From NCBI GenBank assembly GCA_905331475.1, contig CAJNYU010000541.1:186001-250000 (forward strand): a DNA stretch of 64,000 nt, written 5' to 3'. A program made the translations under genes and the position numbers. Source of the stretch: Rotaria socialis (taxonomy: Eukaryota > Rotifera > Eurotatoria > Philodinida > Philodinidae). A model generated the notes under the pieces. That model did not search any database, had not been told where the DNA came from, and saw nothing but the letters and a program-made list of their open reading frames with translations. Below, piece by piece: positions 25,801-37,994 of the stretch; the first letter of the stretch is position 1, and each line of letters opens with the position of its first letter.

Positions 25801-26745
25801 CAAATAGAAATTTATTGTAGTTTGAATTCTTCTTAGCGTAACAAATATAACTTTTAGCGAAGTTGCATTTGAAAGAAAAGACTTCTTCTAGAGAAGTCTT
25901 GTTTAAGATTATAATATAACAATATGAACACCATATATAAATATTAATTCTAATGATTAAATCTTACATGAAAGAAACGTGATGAAAATGGTTACTATTT
26001 TGAAAGAATCTCTAGAACAAAATAGTCACCAGCCAATCATAAAATATCTATATGAAGTTCACCTTGACTTTAATGAGATTCTTTTCTATTATGTAATCTT
26101 ATGTCAGAAGACATGCCTTGAAGACATACTAAAAGTAGCTAAGATAACGTCGAACAACCCTACTTGATTAATGTTAATATAATAGAGCAATCCTAAAAAT
26201 ATCCCATTGTGTAAAATGTCGCTAATGACCTGAAGCAACAAAAGAAAACTAGAAAATTTGAATAAATATTTAGTTCATATTAGCTACTAGTTTTTCATTC
26301 ATTTCTAATATAACTTATGGTTGTTATATATACTCTAGGGAATTCAGTTTTAAATAGTAGAATTATGTTCACTATTCCTGTCCGATTGCTTCTAATTGAC
26401 AATAGTTACATATGAAACATAAGTATTCACTTTATAATTTTCTGTGCATCGATGTTTTTCGTCTAGTTAATCGAGATTAACTGTGAAAGATATGAATGGT
26501 TCATTTCATGAGTGCCCAATCGGTTTTCTTTGTATACACTGTTTAAGTAAATTTACTTGCGATATTTGTTGACAAATCCATGATTTTCATAACGTTCCAA
26601 GAATTATCATTAATACGAATTTAAATGTATTTATACTATGCGAATAAAAATAACTATTTGTTTTACTCTGCTCATGTTATCTACAATAGATTTACTCGAT
26701 TTGACTTTTCTTTTTGTACATTGGATAATTCAGCATTGCTGAACT
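22874..26745. other. Gene-poor AT-rich region
   Basis: Nearly 3.9 kb in which I find no supportable gene on either strand. Small frames (22835-23041, 23652-23834 and 24368-24565 minus; 25539-25742, 25979-26167 and 26625-26807 plus) have no family resemblance and are near chance length. A 9-bp stem hairpin (AAGACTTCT..AGAAGTCTT) sits at about 25880-25903. Regulatory DNA of distant genes may be present but cannot be seen. Confidence 0.5.
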
Positions 26746-27127
26746 GCATCGGGTTCTTTTCGGGTTTGAGTAAACAATCAATAATAAAAATTTTACATCA
26801 AGATTAAACTCTTTCTCTAGGTGTAAATTCGATAGTGCACTATTTTAGCTTTCGAATGACGCATTTGGGTTTCAAAAGCTTTTTATTCCTGTCGTTCTAC
26901 GCAGAAAACGATTACAAAAAAGAATCGGAATCGGGTTTAAATCGGACTCCGACTTTTTTCGCATATTTTTCGTCTTCAATTTCATGGATTGATTATTTTT
27001 CTCGAAACAAGGCACATCATTTGAAAGCTGGAGGACGCTTTTATCGAATCCACATTTCAAAATAGAGTTTCATATTAGCGAAAAAATTTTATTGATTGTT
27101 TACTCAAACCCGAAAGAAACCCGATAC
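26746..27127. mobile_element. Fold-back MITE with about 45-bp inverted termini
   Basis: The left terminus at 26746-26793 (GCATCGGGTTC, then TTTTCGGGTTTGAGTAAAC, then AATCAAT) matches the inverted right terminus at about 27080-27127 with few changes. Complementarity continues inward: TAGCTTTCGAATGACGCATT pairs with the inverted copy of the segment around 27010-27035. The centre, about 26925-26965, is a short palindrome built on AATCGG..TTTAAA..CCGA. The whole 382 bp is thus one large hairpin with no transposase. Open frames on both strands (26835-27065, 26872-27060) are products of the palindrome. I cannot fix a clear target-site duplication. Confidence 0.75.
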
Positions 27128-28001
27128 ACGTCACTATTCAGCAACAATAGAATTCGATCAAATACAAAATGGGTCTTCTCATAAATCTCAGTCAGGCCAT
27201 GACTCTCTATGATGTATACTTGAATTATTATAGATTTCTATTGTATGGATTCATGATAGTGAAAAATCTCTTATTGCATCATTTATATTAACCATACAGC
27301 ACCGTTTCCGGAAAAAGAAAATAGGATTTATTATTTTTTGAACGTAATTTTATATCCATATCGTACGTGTCTATTACATATCTATGCTAAAGATGATAGT
27401 AATGATCATCATCCGACAGTTTAGAAAAGTAGTGTTTTTGGCTCAATAAGTGTAGAAAGACAATTTCATACATATATATTTAAATATAAACAGATCAAAA
27501 TCGACAAATATTATCTATTTTATATGGCATACATTATGTTGTTAAATATAAGTATTGTGATAATACTTTCCAAGTAGAAGTGATCGTGATTACTGGCCTT
27601 TCAATTAATCTTCTCTTTAATCTAATATATATTTTAGAATGATTGAATTCATTAGTCATATTCATGCGATCAATATGAAAACCACGTAGTTGATTTGATG
27701 CATGATCTTTTTTTTAATAGTCAATATTGTATTTAGTAAAACGTAAAAAAGGCAGAATTCTCATTCAAATTTCTATGAAACTATGTGTAAATGATTTAGT
27801 CAAAAAGCGATTTAGTTGACATTTAATCACAAAAAAAATCATCCAAAAGGTCTAACGAAACTATAAGAAATTCATCCTTACAGCTCTTTTAAACATCATT
27901 ATAACAAAAAATTTCGTCTTTCTATTTTTCTTTTGCGTTATTTTACATAATTTATTGTTGATGCTTGAGGAAAATGTCAAAATTTTTTAGGCTTTTTATT
28001 T

Positions 28002-28256
28002 TCAAGTATTCTCCAACTTTTGTTTTCTCCGATTTGATGAATTAAACGCGAAGCCTAAAGCAATCTTTTTACGCAGGCGACAATCATGTTCGTCTGGTTG
28101 ATAAGTGTCCGTTTCATTCTTGCTCGGCACAACACCAAACACGCTGGATTTCAGCATTGAAGCACAATGTTTACCACTCTCCTCAAGGTTCTTTTTTGAA
28201 AGGTATCTTATAAACAAATCATCAATCGAATTTCTTTTTCTTTCATCCATACGCAA
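28002..28256 (-). CDS. Doubtful 84-residue open frame
   Basis: A minus-strand frame of 84 codons with balanced amino-acid content, more gene-like than other short frames nearby: MDERKRNSIDDLF, then KHCASMLKSSVFGVVPS, YQPDEHDCRLRKKIALGF, ending with a basic tail. An acceptor-like AATAG lies just upstream of the ATG. I recognise no family. It could be a terminal exon, a transposon remnant or chance. Confidence 0.25.
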   Translation of the reverse strand: MRMDERKRNSIDDLFIRYLSKKNLEESGKHCASMLKSSVFGVVPSKNETDTYQPDEHDCRLRKKIALGFAFNSSNRRKQKLENT

Positions 28257-30198
28257 AAGAACCTATTGATGTGATATGACGATTGCTTCTTTAATGGGCC
28301 AAGAAATATAAAAATCCCTTACAATTCGCACACACAAATAAATGAATATATAGTACATTTAAAAACATTTAAGCAACTCTATAAAGATAATAATTAATGT
28401 TGGCAATGAAACAAGACAAGAGAAATGTAATAACGGCAACATTTCTTTTGAGTAAAATTTCGAGCCTGAAAATAAAAGTGAGAAGGTTTTTTCCTGTTTG
28501 ACAAATTAGATTTGTCAGGAAAAACGAGCAAATACTCATATAAGCCTCGAAAGAACAAAAGTTGTAAGCACATTACAAGGACATAGTGGCCTTGCTACTG
28601 TCTGGTTGGGCATAGTACAAGGCTATGCTATGTTGTGGTATTGATATTGATCTTAACGGTTTAAATGAGGAGGATACTATGGGCACAATGGAGGATGAGA
28701 AATTTACCAATCTAACTAGATGATTAAAAAAATGCAGACATACATAGACAAGATTATGTCAAGGTAAAAAGAAATCAAAAGATACAATGATCGTGAACAA
28801 TTTCAAATGACAGTATTATTAGGAAAATAGAATCAAATTTTTGCGCTTTATTTTATAAGCCTTCATCTGTTTTAGATGATTTTGACATTTGAATTCGGTG
28901 CTTTTTTTATCTTTGAAGTGGCAAAGATAAATTTTTAATTGAGAAATAAATATTATATACGAATTGTCAAATGAACCTTATGCTTGGTTTCTTTAACTTT
29001 TTTTTCAACTTAATTTTTATACGCCGAAAGAAAAATGTTATTAGTTAGTCTGCCGATTTGGTTTCTTTTAGGAGGTGCAGTAATCATATTTTCTTCGCAA
29101 GTGTTAGATTTCATTGATTATCCAAATAAAATCGGTCGCATTCACATCATGAATATGCATTTTATCCATTATTGATAATTGGAAAATAGTTTATGGTGTA
29201 ATAAGATAAAGAAATGGCTATCTTGAATGGCGTAATCATTTATGATTTAGTGAAAGATGATGATGTAATCATGATTACTCGTTTCTATTCTAAATTAAAT
29301 CTAACCCTTTTTTCTTTTTTTCTCCTTCTTTCTTCGATAAAATCGTTTGTTTTTGAGTATTATGTAAGTTTTTAAAACAAAAAAGCTTTTCAATGAGCAC
29401 AAGTATTTGCTTTCGAATATCCGATCGGATTCAAATTCTTTTCTTAGTTTTTTACTTCGATTATTAATATTAATGCGTATGGAGACGATCAATCTTTTTC
29501 TCTTGCTTATTCTTTCTTTCTCTTCACCCTTTTCTTCTTGCCCTACTACTGGACGTGAGCCAACCACAAATATACAGGTCGCATGAATTTCATTGACCGC
29601 ACACATACAAAAAAAAGTATTACTGGACGACTGAAACAAGACGACAGAACGCAACAAAGATGAATGCTCGCCACTAGGTTCACCCAGCAGACGGGCGAGA
29701 GAAACAATTTTACTCTGACCGCCTATACCATATACTTTACATCCGAGCTAATTTTATTACTATGTTGAATGTTACAAAAAAAAAGTACCAACGAGATATG
29801 CTTCTCATTTGCATTCATTTTTCTCCATGGTTTTCCTTTTTATTTTCTCTCTACATAAATTTCAAGCAAAAGATAGAGTGCAACAAAAACTTGTAAAAAG
29901 ATAGCAAATAATAAAGGCAAGAAAACGAGCTTGAATAAATGGGAAAAAAAAGAATGCGTAATAGAGTCCATTGCATGCAAACAATCGAAAGCAAATAAGA
30001 GACAGACAGATTAGCATTCATATTAGATGCCGATGGAAATAACTTTGAAGACACCGAATGAAGTGCGTATGAGGAAAAAGAAAGACAAACAGGAATAAAA
30101 AATTTAGACTTAACATGATAGAAAGAAAAAGTAAATCGCACAAATAATTTAGACAAAAAATGTAGTATAACAACGCGAAAATTGTTTATAACGAAATT

Positions 30199-30211
30199 GT
30201 TGCTAAGTAAC
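30199..30211. promoter_or_regulatory. X-box-like motif upstream of the FLYWCH gene
   Basis: GTTGCTAAGTAAC matches the RFX consensus RYYNYY-N-RRNRAC without mismatch, 300 bp upstream of the FLYWCH gene's ATG and on the expected side of it. RFX factors drive ciliary and other genes in animals. Binding is only inferred. Confidence 0.35.
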
Positions 30212-30510
30212 GACCTAGATAAATAGAAACAGCAATATTATAAAAAAAAAAGTGCGAACGCACAAAAGAATCAGAAAAAGAAGAAGCCAAAAGAGAAGAA
30301 AAACGAAGAGAGAATGAGAGAAGTCGTTCTCGCTCTATGTATGCGTCCACGGGGCCGACTAGGGGCAGCGTTTGTTTCGTCGAATAATTAACATATTACC
30401 GACAAGCTCATATCAGTTATTCATTCAGACACGTAGAGCGAAAAAGCCGCAAAAATTATATAGACACAATAAATTTCTTTTTCCAATGCAATTGACTAAC
30501 AATCAAAATA

Positions 30511-33500
30511 ATGGCGGATGATAATGATATCAATCATTTAAAAGAATACAGTGTTGTTGAGACAAAACGACATAAACCTTGTTTAATATTTCTTGGTTAT
30601 CGTTATGTGCAAGATAAAATACAAAATCAAACTATTTATTGGCGATGTGAAGATCGCACACATTGCAACGGTCGTGCACATCAACTAGTTGGCAATGGAT
30701 CACAACCTATTCTAACTATAAAACATAATCATCAACCATCGGCTGATGATATAGTATCAAATGAAAGTATGACCGTTGATGGCCAACGTCGTCAAAAACG
30801 ACGACAAAATCTTAAAACACCCTTTTATCAGCAGAATGAAATGGGTAAGCATCGTTACATTTCATTTTCATGTGTGTTTTCACATGGTCAGGTGGTGATG
30901 ACGAATGAAGAGGGCCAGTAGATAGAGGGAGGGTAGTCAGTCAATAAGGATGATGGGACGGTGAAAGAAAAAGAGAAGCGACGAATGAAAAGAACAAAAT
31001 GCCCGTCCGCTTTGCTCGCAGAAGCCGACGGGTCGTCAAAGAAGGAAAGAAGCAAGTGACATATTTTGTATTTTTGTATACGTTTATATACATGTTTCAC
31101 CAGAATTTAGGTTATAAAAAAATATTCTTGAATGCATTATGAAAAACTGTTGTTCTATTGTTGTTGATCATATTATCTTTTTTTTTATTGAAGAATAAGT
31201 TCGATAATGATTAAATCTACTTTAAATAAGGTAGGACACGTATATTTGTGTTTTGGTTTCCATTAAAAAAAAAGTTGATTGTAAATCATTCGTCGAATGA
31301 TTGCTTTTCCATGTATTTTCCTTTCGCTAAGAAAAACATAGTAGGAAAATTGGCTGAAAAGTTTCATTTGCATAAAAGAAACAATAATTATTGGCTAAGT
31401 TGCTTGTGTAGTAGATGTTTGGTGTATTTTCAATTGACACAAACGCCTACGTACTTATTAACACCATTCACCCTCTCGTTAAACAGCAATCCAAAGGAAA
31501 GTGCACGATTGCCTGAATTATTTTCCACATATCGATCTAAATATGTGTACACATCATTAAAAGAATGCTTCTTTTCTTTTTCTCTCGCGTAATATAATCA
31601 ATAGATTCTTATTTTCAGTTCACTATTTTATCTTTGTAGATATTTACTCCTCAGATTTTCTAGATTTCTCTGATGTTTGATTATTAACGAAGACGTCCTG
31701 TGTTTTTTCCTCATTTTTTTTTTGGTATTACATGTACGTATTTATATGAATACTGTTGATGACGTTTATTGAGAACCAATGAGGAAAAGAAAAAATCTGA
31801 CACTGATTGCTTTGACCGGCTATATAGAAAGCTTTTTAGACACGACCAACCGGCTCGCAATAAACTGGTACGAACAAGACCGACGTCGGCTATGCTGCTT
31901 CTCCTTTAACCAGTGCGAGATTTCTTTCGTTCGCATCTGTGTATGTAGTATGCTGTTTGCGTGTGTCTCGTTTGCATATTGGATAAGAACAGAACGAGGG
32001 AGAGAGAGAGCGAGAGAGAGAGACCGAGCGATTGAAAAGGGCAACCATCATCACTACTATCGTCGCTGAGAGAATGGATGAGGGAAAGAATGCACAAGAG
32101 GGGCTCGACCCCATGTCTCGACCCTTCTTCGTGATAATGATGACGTGAACAGAAACGACGAAGAAGAGGAAAAATTGTGTATGCTCATGTTCTGGCAAAT
32201 TTGAAAGGTGAGATGAAATTAACGTCGGAAACGAAGAAGCCTATCCATTGATCAATCGCTTAGCAACATTCAGTTGATCCTATTTCTATTAAATGGGATG
32301 TAGTATAAACTACGTGAAAGCGTTATAAACAATAACAATCTACTTTTTAATAGTGAAAAACAAATAAGACAAAACAGTTAGATTGATGTTTTATTTCAAT
32401 CAATATATAGATATCATCTTCAGTTTTATTAGCAATTAAATTTTGTGATCATTTAGATATGAGAGTAAGATATCATAAAATAGATGAAATCGATTTCTAC
32501 GGAACTCTTATTATTGATTTTTTTCTCTCGTTGCATCCCATATTAGCATTCATTAAGTACCTAGATGCGCTTTCTACCAGCGCCAGTCTGATGTCATGGT
32601 GATTATTTTCTCATTTTTATATGTATCGTTAATATAGATGATCTTTTATTATCATCGCCATCATCGACCATGACATCTCCAATTAAACTTGAAAATAATC
32701 AAAATCGACAACAGCATTTACAACAACACGGAGCTATGGTTAAAAATCTTCATTTATCCGAAGTTATCACTACGGCTGCTGCTACTAATGCTCACCATTA
32801 TAATGGTACCGGCATAAATCGTCATCATATGGTTGATCCAATTGAAATGACTAAACTATTAAGTAATATAACTACCACCACTAATTCAAGTAACACTTTA
32901 ATGAAAACCATTCCACCTTCTTCAAATATGGATTACTCAAGTCGTCTGAATCATTTTTCATGGGAAGAAATCGAAGGACGTTATTTACCAGTTATATTCA
33001 GGTTTGTACTAAAAAGAAAATAGCAAAAGAAAACATTGAGATACTTGTTTTGAAGTATTAATTGAAAGAAAACATCGTTTATTTTTTTAAGAAATGAAAA
33101 TGATTGTTTGCAACGGTATACATCGAAGATGTACGTGGAAAATACTCTATTTCAAAGTGAATCATGGCAACGATATGCTATACTAGCACGTTCACTTCCG
33201 CCATTAATATCATTTCCATATACAGAAAATGAATTAAAACTATTTCGTTTAATCGTTGAATGGCATTTAGCTAGTTTTCATTTTAAAACTATCTTACCAT
33301 CGGATTGTCTCATACGTTTCGATGATCTTTTGGATTTTTATGGAGCATTAAGAAAATTACGAGATTCAGTAACATCTACGTCTTTTAATCGTACATTACC
33401 TCATCCACCAATACCACCGTCATTACATATGGCACCACCGAAACAACGTATATTTCCATCAACTTCATCATTGTCAAATAGTTTAGCACAATCATTTGAA

Positions 33501-36500
33501 TTGCCTACGATGACTGGTAATGCATCGCTAAAACCGCAACTTCATCCAGCTCGTCATGCAACACCAGGAAAAATGTATCCACCACAAGTACATCATTCTC
33601 ATTCATCACATTATCTTTTACAACAAAATGCTGATCTACTTCCATCATTTTCTAATCCACCAACACATGCATATAATTTTAATTCCGCACCACCAAAAGC
33701 AAACGTACCAGTTTTATCAACACCGTCAAATCAGGTAAATCAGTAGTTAGAAAAGAAACTCTTTTCATAAATAATCTACTTTTTCTTTACTTATAGTGGA
33801 ATGAGAATTTATCGAAACTAAACGATAAAACTCGTCCACCTATTCCAAGACCACAAGTGCCTATAAATAACGCTCCACGTCAAGAACAAATTATACACGA
33901 TAAACCAATTCTATCACAAAAACTTTCTCATCAATCAATTGATAATTATAATTTATCTCGTGAAACTAAAGAATCTGGTTGGGTACAAATCAATAATGTA
34001 TTTGTTCCATATATTGTTAAGTTAAAATTACGTGACAGTGATCTTGGTAATTATACTAAAATTTCACCCTATTTTGTTTTATTTTCATTTTCTTTTATCT
34101 AAATAAATAGAAAAATGCACAACACGTCAATCAATACCACAATTACAACGTGAATTTTATGTTCCGTATGAAATTTTAATTAAATGTCATATTTTTTCTG
34201 ATAGTGAATTTGCATTTAAAAAGTTTTTAATTAAAGCCACACAACAAGATTTTGATATATTTAATAGTCTTATATCAAATATAAATATATTTGATGAAAA
34301 AGTTCCTGAAAAAACATTATTAGTAAATTTATATCATGTTATGATTGGTTTACAGAAAATTTTATATGTTAAACTATTAACAACGAAACAACCACGCACA
34401 CAAGTTAATAAATATCATGCTGAAGTTTTAGTACATAAAGGTGGAACATTACTCATGCATGAAAATAAACTTGTACCATATATTTTACAAAATAATCGTT
34501 TTTATGTTCCACTTGCCCATGCATTTCATTCATTGCCACATGTTATTCAACAAGCTAAACGTGGTGCACGAGCGCCAAGACAATATGAACTCGACTATTT
34601 AAATTTATTATTTCTTTATTTCTCAATCGATTCGCCATCTTTAACATCGGACACGTTACTGGTTGATGCGTTCAGTGTAAAATCACCAGATCTGCAACCA
34701 CCGATTCATTTTCGTACACTAAGTGAACATCAACAATATGAAAGAAATAAAATAATAAATACAATTATGCGTATAGCACAAACCAATAATAAAGTTCACC
34801 CNCTACAGTCAACAAAAGTATCCATTTCAGCCAACACATCAACTCATAAATCAAATAAATGTCCACCTGCAAATGTTGTTGTCAATCCATTAATTCATCA
34901 TCCATCATTTTATGGTTTACCATCGATGATATCACCGATAAAACAACCATCACTACAGGCGACAACAACAACAACAACAACAACAACATCGATACCAGCA
35001 TTATCTTCGTCATATTCAAATTCTGTTGTTGTCAATCCTTTCCTATTACCACCAAACAATAATTTAGAGTTGGCAACGAAATTATCTTCGAGAAAACCTC
35101 AAATAAAAACGCTTAAATATGATAATTGTTTATTAAATGTCATTTTGAAATCATCTGATCAACCGATGAATGATTCAAAAATATCTATTCGACATATCTT
35201 TCAACAATTTTTATTTAATATAAATTATGGTAGATTTATTCAATGGTGTCAAACAAATCTATTATTACCATTAGTCAAACTAGATGACGAAGAGAAAAAA
35301 ATTCTAAATATTAATAATGATGATTATTATGTTGATTACCGTCATCTTGATCGATGTATTGAACTATTAAATGATCTTAAACGTGGTACAATTAGTATGA
35401 CTTTATTGCCACCGTCAAATATTGATTCACAACAACAACACCAACAACAACAACAACAACAAATAGGATCTATCAAATCACAATTAGCAGGTATTTATTT
35501 AACCTCTATAAGTACTAACGTAAAATGGCTCTTAAATCATTGTTCAATCCCATTCAGTTTAAAGTACATTATTTTTCTTGCACTTTAAGTTCATCATATG
35601 AGCAATATATACGCCACGAGTTAGAATACAATGGAAAACTATTTCCTGCAAATTTACAAGGAAATTCAATTCATTAATATATTCCTAAAAACTTTTTGCT
35701 TCCGGCACTGAGCGTTCTAGAACATTTTTGGCTTGGTTAGACTAAATTTATGTTGGATTCAAAACGCAGACCGCATTTTTCTGTATCACACGAGAAAAGC
35801 ATCGCAAAACACTATAGAATTCTACAAATTGTTTGCTTAGCAGTCTTTCACGATCGCAATGAATTGCTTCAATTATTTTTCTCGTGATTGAACCATGCAT
35901 AATATTGTTTGTAATATCTACTGTAAGAGTCAAAGCGCATCATCCAAAGTGACTCCACCCAAAAATATTTTTTCTCTATAATGCAGCAACTGAAACCAAA
36001 GTCAATATTTAGAATACCAATTAAGCCAAGGATAAGGACGTTATTATGAAAACAAAATATGACTTTACGATGTTCTCCTTACGTTGCTATTCTTCAGAAC
36101 TTCCTCATTCCTGAATTGAACTCGATATCTCCTAAGCAAATTTTTGAGTTCAATTGTAGTGCATATTTATAGAATTGTTTTACTCTTAAAACGGATATGA
36201 ACTAATTAGTTATTTGACTTGGGAAAAGTAAATATACAATAAATTTTTCTTCCCCGTCCGTTATTTAACCTCTAATTAGAGAAATATAACAATTGCCCTG
36301 ATCTTCTATTTTAGGTGCTAAAAAGCGTAAAACAACTGTACCAACAACACGTCATATACCACCTCCACAACAGTCATCCTCACCTTCATTATCAATAGTA
36401 ACCAAAAACGATTTAAACTCTCCCTCACATGATAATGGTTATCAATCGCCAGAATTACCTGTTACTGAAGAACCTGTTATATCAAGTACAAATAATGCAA

Positions 36501-37453
36501 TAATTAATAATAATAATAATAATGACGATGATAATGATAATGATAATGATAATGACGATGACGATGATGATGACATTATGCCCGTTGTTGCTACTATTGA
36601 AGAAGAACAACCTCTACAAGAATCTAATCAATTCGACATGAATGCATCGTTACTTATTATTAGTTCTGATGAATGTGATGATGGAAAAATTCAACTTGAT
36701 GATACATTACCATCATGCTCATCAGGTTATGAATCAGCAGCACCATTAACAAATGTTGATATTAATATGGTACATAATACAAGTAGTGATGATGATGAAA
36801 CAAATTCAACGACACGTTCACGACAACATTCATCATCATGCCATTCAGAACAATCTCATGCACCCATATTATCAACAGTATCAACGAATATCGAATTGAA
36901 TTCAAATGATCAAGATAAAAATGATTTAACACCGGTGATATCGAAAACAAAAACGGTTACTCGACAACGCGATAAACATGGAAAATTTCGTGCGCGAGCA
37001 CGATCACGTTCACGTTCGCCAACACCCCGTAATGTGAAAAAGAAACGTTCATCAGATGAAGAATTACCAGCAACGAGCACAATTACAAGTGATCAAATTG
37101 AATATCATCTACGAACATTATTAATGCCAGTAAATGAACAACGTCGTACACGTACAAGGCCAATTAAAACACCAACACGTCTTGTTGAAGAAATATCTTC
37201 AAATAATACAATCAAAAATATTGAGCCAGATATGAATGCGTTTGATATATTTTCAACTTCATCATCGTCATCATCCTCGTCATCGTCAGCATCTTCGTCA
37301 GCATCAACATCAACTATAACATCAACTGATATATTAAACAAAACAAACAGTAACGAGCCAATGATAAATCATCAACCATGCACATATAATGTAACTATAT
37401 CCAATAAACCAAATAAATTAGGTTTAACAATAAAAAAAGTTATTCAACGATAA
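30511..37453 (+). CDS. Large FLYWCH zinc-finger protein of unknown class
   Basis: Six exons (30511-30844, 32638-33001, 33092-33734, 33797-34046, 34111-35490, 36315-37453) join in phase to 1369 residues. Residues 20-75 form a single FLYWCH-type zinc finger with GYRYVQ, TIYWRC (Cys46), Cys52 and the HNH pair (His72, His74), a DNA- or protein-binding fold also found in Mutator-like transposases. No further zinc finger or transposase is seen. Two folded blocks of unknown type follow: about residues 200-310 (FSWEEIEGRYLPVIFR to FYGALRKLRD) and about 470-690 (WVQINNVFVPYIVKLKLRD to HFRTLSEHQQYERN). A third lies near 860-960 (IRHIFQQFLFNINYGRFIQWC). The C-terminal exon is acidic then Ser/Arg-rich (RARARSRSRSPTPRNVKKKR), suggesting a nuclear protein. 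Low-complexity Thr, Gln, Asn/Asp and Ser tracts come from trinucleotide runs. One undetermined base is at 34802. Confidence 0.8.
30845..32637 (+). other. Long first intron of the FLYWCH gene
   Basis: This 1793-nt intron follows the zinc-finger exon. It contains T-rich stretches and a purine-rich GA run at about 31995-32025, which produces overlapping open frames on both strands (31779-32198) rich in Arg/Glu or Ser/Leu. I read these frames as composition artefacts, not genes. Confidence 0.65.
31995..32025 (+). repeat. (GA)n-rich tract
   Basis: A short imperfect GAGA run with GAGC interruptions inside the first intron of the FLYWCH gene. Confidence 0.8.
36500..36575 (+). repeat. Trinucleotide/hexanucleotide tract coding for Asn/Asp
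   Basis: AAT, then GATAAT and GACGAT units encode a run of Asn and then Asp residues in the last exon of the FLYWCH gene. Similar coding microsatellites in the same gene are ACA at about 34967-34990 (Thr), CAA at about 35430-35461 (Gln) and TCA/TCG at about 37256-37320 (Ser). Lengths are likely to vary between alleles. Confidence 0.85.
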
Positions 37454-37994
37454 TAGACGCTATGTTTTCGTTTTTAAAATACGGCTGAGAAACAGTCTGA
37501 TTATTTTTCTTCTTCTTCTGTGTTCAATTTCTTTTCTTTTCTTTTTTTTTATCTTTTGCATGAAATCATAAGAGAGAAAGAATGAGACGAAAACGAATTC
37601 TCTATTATCTGTCAGTTCTTTATTTCTGTCATTGAATTGATCTCAATAATAAGAAGAGATTTCTCCCGTCCCATAACGTCTATATATTTGTATATAGATT
37701 GCTTGTTGTTATTACTGTTTTTTTTTTCTGTTCCATATTTGAATGTACAAAAAACACTTATCGTCTACATCGATTTTTCGTTGTGTTTTTTTCTGAGCCT
37801 TTTGTTTTCTTTCCTTTTTGTACAAGACATCATGTTGATTGTTATTGTGTATTTCATTTTTTTTCTGATGATAGTTCAGAAGAATAAGACTTGCATATGA
37901 ATTAAAAGCAAAAAAAGAGACTTTTGCACTCATATGATTAATCATATCGCGTTCTTCTATTATTTTATTAATGTGAAACAATAACACCAAGATT
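37454..37994. other. 3' intergenic region between convergent FLYWCH and TRMT6 genes
   Basis: 540 bp of T-rich sequence shared by two converging 3' ends. Overlapping frames on both strands here (37637-37900 plus, 37712-38008 minus) are Phe/Leu- or Lys-rich by composition only. Confidence 0.6.

Larger units (their letters stand above)
27128..30510. other. Gene-poor region upstream of the FLYWCH gene
   Basis: About 3.4 kb with one doubtful small frame (28002-28256). The last 250 bp before the FLYWCH gene are purine-rich with a short GC-rich patch (ACGGGGCCGACTAGGGGCAG near 30351) and an X-box-like motif, and look like a promoter. Minus-strand frames at 29301-29657 and 29851-30156 are Lys/Ser/Phe-rich, derived from skewed base composition, and are not accepted. 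Confidence 0.45.

Noticed and set aside
26835-27065. Overlapping frames on both strands
   Set aside because: Result of the palindromic structure of the fold-back element, not coding.
28560-28720. WD-repeat-like words (TLQGHSG, VWLGI) in one frame
   Set aside because: Only a few residues match, stops follow at once, and no second repeat is present; probably chance.
31779-32198. Four overlapping frames on both strands
   Set aside because: Created by the GA-rich tract in the FLYWCH gene's first intron; Arg/Glu or Ser/Leu-rich with no domain.
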